This document shows positions 59,629-64,000 of a stretch of DNA of 64,000 bases, piece after piece. The notes beneath the pieces were generated by a model. It saw only the letters and a program-made list of their open reading frames with translations, was not told the origin of the DNA and ran no database searches. Position 1 is the stretch's first letter, and the number at the start of each line of letters is the position of its first letter. Source of the DNA: Coptis chinensis (lineage: Eukaryota > Streptophyta > Magnoliopsida > Ranunculales > Ranunculaceae); NCBI GenBank assembly GCA_015680905.1, contig CM027381.1, forward strand, positions 13,555,501 through 13,619,500, in the 5' to 3' direction. The translations under genes and the position numbers were made by a program.

Positions 59629-59790
59629 AAACTAACCTCAAAGTAAACGAGGTTGAAAATATTAGCTCGAGTATAGTTTTGCAATTAAAATGGTGTGTTT
59701 ATCATATCCCTATTGATATAATCGTGGACGCATTGGTAAGTTGCTATTCAAGTAGTTTCAATACGATCTTCATTTTGTTGTAAGTAAAAG
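59629..59790. repeat. Minisatellite remainder and block Y, copy 2
   Basis: Continues the split unit (AAACTAACCTCAAAG), then diverged block Y (CGAGTATAGTTTTGCAATTA, CAAGTAGTTTCAATACGATC). Confidence 0.65.
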
Positions 59791-60526
59791 TTACTGAATA
59801 AATTTAATATTCATATCTCATAACTCTGCATAATTATAAATATTTTTCCGAACAATTTAATATAAGGGCACCTGTTTGTAGGACGGGTTCGAAAACTAGT
59901 TATTATATGGCAGTAGCTTTGGTTGAAGTTATGACTTTTTAAGGAGGGAGGATGCTTGACATTTAGGAGCTATACTACCAGAGAACTAACCTTATGATTG
60001 AAAGGAAATGTTGTTGCATAGGCCATTTGGCTTGAAAGAAATAGACGGGTTTTTTTAAGACAAGTTCAGCTTGCAACAACTCATTACTAGTTGTAAATTA
60101 CTTGTGTGGAATTGGGTGTCATATGTTCCTAATATATATTAATATTAGAGGAATTAGATATGATGATTTGATGTGATCAGGCCATCTTAATCATGGTTCT
60201 GTACTTACGGTTCTGTGGTGTAAATCTTTTTACAAAATAGTTTTTGATAATTCAATTATTGTTTTACCGATAACAAAAAACTAAAAACTGAACTTTGCAA
60301 CAGAGATAGACTTCGATAGTTCGATTCCTATAATCCTATCATCTTTTCGGCCAAACCCGGATTCCACAATGGCCCGGCTATGATGTCCTTGAACATCTCG
60401 TGGACATTTCTCCAAAATCTACCTGGGCTTATTAACCCAATTTCCCTTAAAGTACTGTAACTGTTTATATTGGGCTTACAAATCCCATATAAGTTCCTGC
60501 TCTTCCAGGCAGTGATGCTTGACCCG
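59791..60526. other. No recognised gene
   Basis: AT-rich non-coding sequence. Confidence 0.4.
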
Positions 60527-61295
60527 CAGGGGCGGGCTCGAGGGCGAGCCAACCAGCGACGCCTAGGGCCCCAAACTTGTTGGTTAAATTTTGGGCCCCA
60601 AGTATAATTTTATACCCACTAGACCATATGTAAAAGGACTCAAAGGTTGTTTCATCAGTCCCACTCAAACATTGGCCCACGCCCCATCGTATGAAAGTAT
60701 TGTTCTAAAATTCGGTCTAAAGCGGTCTCTAGGCTAGCGGCGGTGCCCAACCGACGCCTTAGGCCCTAGTCGTTTAAAAATTGGTGGACCGACTAAGCTG
60801 GGTCTAGGCGGACCGATTAGGCGAAATTTAGGTGAGTCTAAAGGTCCGGTCCAAGTTTTTTTTTTTTTTTGAATGATTAAATATCAAAAATAAAAGGTCC
60901 GCAGAGTTTTTAAGATTTGAATGAGTTTAAAAGACTTAAATCTAATGTAAATTATATGTCACTATAACAAAGAGTATGTTTTATATGAAGTCAATATTTC
61001 TCAACTATTATGTATTTTTTGTAATAAGTATCTTTGTATGTGTTTATTTTTTGAGTTATGGTAAATGATTTTTTCATTTCTTGTAGTATATGTGTGTATT
61101 ACTATATATATTAGGGAAAAAAACTGCCTAGCGCCTTAATCCATAGGCACCTTTGCCAGAAAGTAAGCGTTAAGCCCGACTATCGCTTTAAGCGTTTTTA
61201 GAACACTTGTATAAAAAACTTGTTTTTTTTCTCAATAATATAGGCCCGTTTTAAGAAACTCGCCTTGGGCCCCTCAAAGTTCAGGGCCGGCCCTG
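60527..61295. mobile_element. MITE-like element carrying a second MITE
   Basis: Left edge CAGGGGCGGGCTCGAGGG near a GGGCCCC block, right edge GGGCCCCTC...CAGGGCCGGCCCTG: imperfect inverted ends of the CAGGG...CCCTG hAT-MITE type common in plants. Flanks GACCCG and GACCGC resemble a degraded target duplication. The interior is split by the element at 60702-61204. No transposase. Confidence 0.5.
60702..61204. mobile_element. Inner MITE, about 503 bp
   Basis: Imperfect inverted termini: GTTCTAAAATTCGGTCTAAA at the left and TTTAAGCGTTTTTAGAAC at the right, with GGCGC/CCTAGGC-rich subterminal sequence on both sides. A T run lies at 60857-60870. No convincing target duplication. Confidence 0.55.
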
Positions 61296-61625
61296 GACCG
61301 CAGTGGTGTGCATTTTCACAGGTTGTATGAATGATAAGTGACACCTGCGTAGTCCACTTTTGCTGCAAAGTTGCCATGCAACTAACCTTTCGAGTTCCAA
61401 CCCAAAGTGGACATGAAGACACAACTAAACAGTTGATGAAACTTGATATTGCTCATAAATAAAAGTTAAAGAATATACATAAATCATTTTCTTTTGCATT
61501 TATATCCAAAGGCCACTCGTATATTCAAAATCAGGATTAGCTCTTTGCTGTTGAACATGAACCTTAAAAATTTCTTTTGTTGTACGAACACATTTAGTAA
61601 ACTTAATAACTTAGGGAGAATGTTG

Positions 61626-62215
61626 TAGCCATTGACGAATCCATGATTTTCATAGAGGGTATTTAAGTCGAAATGCAAAATGCTGAATAATTGAGGGCCC
61701 ATTCTTCTATTCTCGTAGACAGTGAAACTGCTCGTTAATTTTCGTGTTATTAAACTTACTACTAGCATGTGTCCTGTGCTACGCATCAGTTCGCCAAGTT
61801 GTAAAGAACTAAAATGAAAATTGTTAAAAAAACTAAAGAGAAACAATTTTTTTGTAAATCTCTCACTAAGAAAAGAGAAACAATTTTCTAAAAATGGGAA
61901 AGATATACAATTCCTATACATAAATTTTAGCTTTTAAATTAAGAAGACTATCCTAAAATTATTGAAGAAGGAGGTGGTTCAATTTTAATAGAGATTAGAG
62001 AGCCAATTGTAATTAATAAATGGGAGAGATATAATTTAAATAAATGTAGGGAGGTGGTTCTAAAATCTTAAAATTGAGAGATTAGAAATACATTGTTCGG
62101 TTGAGAAGTGTGGTTCCTACAAACCCGGCTATCATATAGTGTAGAGATTTGCAACTTTGCCATGTATGATTCAACTGAAGAGCCTCACCCCTACATGGGT
62201 CCGTCCCTGGTTGTA
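61626..62215. mobile_element. Possible further MITE
   Basis: Left: TGTAGCCATTGACGAATCCA then TGATTTTCAT. Right: CCTACATGGGTCCGTCCCTG GTTGTAGCAC. These are weak inverted matches of a kind frequent in plant hAT MITEs (GACGGA.CCA near the ends). The minus-strand ORF inside (61484-61921) has no protein motif. Confidence 0.35.
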
Positions 62216-62589
62216 GCACAAAATCCATAAGTTCTACTTGATATGACAGTTTATCTAAAGATTTGGAATCACATATCAAAACATTCATCAGAATTCAGAA
62301 TGAATTGAACTTAGGGGTTAACCAATATTACCCCACTAGATAAGCCAATTAGAATTCCCTCCTATTAGATTGGAAATTAGAGTCTCCTTCCTAAATACAC
62401 AAAAAAAAAAGTCAAATTGTAATAGGGATAACACTAGTTCACCCTTGGACTTATCAACCATAGTGAAAATGAATTTCATATTACAAAGTCATAGCTGTTT
62501 CTGTTAATTTTACTATCTTTAAAGATCAAATATAATCTACTTGCACAATGTTTTATTGTTAAGGACGCCCCTATCCTACCTATATTAAT

Positions 62590-63920
62590 ATCCGTTTCTC
62601 CCAAGATGCTCATAGTGAGCCACATCAGCAAAGTTTTTAAAATAGTCCATATTTGAAAAATAATTATTTGCCTTATTACCAAACTAACCCTGAATTTGGC
62701 CTGCTCTCTAATTTAATATAAATTAAAATTGTCTTTTCATGTGTTATGCTAAAACAAAAAACAAAGCTACGCATTATTTCATTATTTCAAATGTACGCAT
62801 GGGATAAAAAAAAACAAATTCTAAAAAACAATAGATTAGTTAATTGATATGTATTAGTTATTGGATATGGATATGGATATGTATTAGTTAATAGATATGG
62901 ATATGTATTACTTAATAGATATGGATATGGATTACTTATTGGATATGAATATGTTAAACTTCCAAGTGCTTCCCTTAAATATAGGCCCAGACATGATGGG
63001 TTTAAGAATAATAGGCCCGGCCATCCGTTTCTCCCAAGATGCTCATAGTGAGCCACGTCAGCAAAGTTTTTAAAATAGTCCCTATTTGAAAAATAATTAC
63101 TTGCCTTCTTACCAAACTAACCCTGAATTTGGCCTGCTCTCTAATTTAATATAAATTAAAATTGTCCTTTCATGTGTTATGCTAAAACAAAAAATAAATC
63201 TACGCATTATTTCATTATTTCAAATGTACGCCTGGGATAAAAAAAACAAATTCTAAAAAACAATAGATTAGTTAATTGATATGTATTAGTTATTGGATAT
63301 GGATATGGATATGTATTAGTTAATAGATATGGATATGGATACTAATATCCGTTTCTCCCAAGATGCTCATAGTGAGCCACGTCAGCAAAGTTTTTAAAAT
63401 AGTTCCTATTTGAAAAATAATTACTTGCCTTCTTACCAAACTAACCCTGAATTTGGCCTGCTCTCTAATTTAATATAAATTAAAATTGTCCTTTCATGTG
63501 TTATGCTAAAACAAAAAACAAATCTACGCATTATTTCATTATTTCAAATGTACGCTGGATAAAAAAAACAAATTCTAAAAAACAATAGATTAGTTTAGTT
63601 ATTGGATATGGATATGGATATGTATTAGTTAATAGATATGGATATGGATTACTCATTATTTTATTATTTCAAATGTACGCATGGGATAAAAAAAAACAAA
63701 TTCTAAAACACAATGGATTAGTTAATTGATATGTATTAGTTATTGGATATAGATATGGATATGTATTAGTTAATAGATATGGATATGTATTAGTTAATAG
63801 ATATGGATATGGATTACTTATTGGATATGGATATATTAAACTTCCAAGTGCTTCCCTTAAATATAGGCCCAGACATGATGGGTTTAAGAATAACAGGCCC
63901 GGCCACAGGTCGGGCTGCAT
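62590..63920. repeat. Satellite-like array with GGATAT core
   Basis: Units begin ATCCGTTTCTCCCAAGATGC at about 62590, 63022 and 63347 (periods about 432 and 325 bp), with a partial unit from about 63655. Each has AACTAACCCTGAATTTGGCC, TTCATGTGTTATGCTAAAAC, TTTCAAATGTACGC and a variable number of GGATAT/TTAGTTAATAGATAT short repeats. Units 1 and 4 end with CTTCCAAGTGCTTCCCTTAA, ATATAGGCCCAGACATGATG. Length differences arise in the GGATAT part. Confidence 0.9.
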
Positions 63921-64000
63921 GGCTAGTTGTTAAACAATAATCTGAAATGGGTTACGAAAGACTTTGAGAGTTGAATTTGCGGATAGCGTGATAGAAGAAA

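Noticed and set aside
61484-61921. 145-residue minus-strand ORF
   Set aside because: Phe/Leu-rich translation of AT-rich MITE-like sequence, without motif or splice context.

Overview
This window looks like a piece of a flowering-plant (probably eudicot) nuclear genome. It is AT-rich, its genes have short AT-rich introns with GT-AG borders, and it carries plant-specific families: VRN1/REM-type B3 proteins, trichome-birefringence-like proteins, a plant A1 aspartic protease and a tubby-like protein. Nearly every gene is a fragment or decayed. I see no tRNA, rRNA or CRISPR. The region is best read as a nest of transposons and captured or duplicated gene pieces.

Layout. 1-5050: a Helitron (Rep/helicase) whose 5' end lies outside the window. 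5.6-9.3 kb: unassigned exon-like pieces and the 3' half of an aspartic protease gene on the minus strand. 10.3-11.7 kb: a duplicated non-coding block. 13.2-15.4 kb: shuffled leucine-rich-repeat receptor-like fragments. 15.8-16.4 kb: three tandem copies of a 206-bp unit. 16.4-18.4 kb: an RPA70-like gene of the type plant Helitrons carry. 18.8-20.1 kb: a GC-richer block that resembles plant mitochondrial DNA. 21.1-23.3 kb: a coding remnant, then a 55-bp minisatellite. 26.6-28.4 kb: a Ty1/Copia fossil. 28.4-32.9 kb: two VRN1-like B3 genes in tandem, the second with a hAT MITE at a splice donor. 33.2 kb: a kinase fragment. 37.9-43.3 kb: a second Helitron copy. 43.4-47.2 kb: a DUF4079-like fragment and a two-repeat dsRBM-like protein. 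48-53 kb: minisatellite arrays, a TBL pseudogene, a second RPA exon and a tubby-like fragment. 54.8-59.6 kb: a minus-strand LINE with a 9-bp target duplication. 60.5-62.2 kb: nested MITE-like elements. 62.6-63.9 kb: a satellite-like array.

The most interesting observation is in the second Helitron. Upstream of its zinc-finger/Rep region is a 363-nt exon (38111-38473) encoding a 61-residue homeodomain very like WOX13-type WUSCHEL homeodomains. It is joined to the Helitron coding exons by predicted introns that are all in phase 1, so the frame runs from homeodomain to Helitron N-terminus across three splice junctions. The homeodomain exon itself has three in-frame TGA codons in this copy. This suggests a Helitron family whose replicase carries, or acquired by exon shuffling, a plant homeodomain, possibly for target choice. 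I do not know of a description of this, but I could not search.

A second theme is a dispersed family (block X, 55-bp minisatellite, block Y) that recurs with RPA-like exons and gene fragments between 22 and 60 kb. It may be a non-autonomous Helitron-type carrier of captured exons, but its ends were not found.
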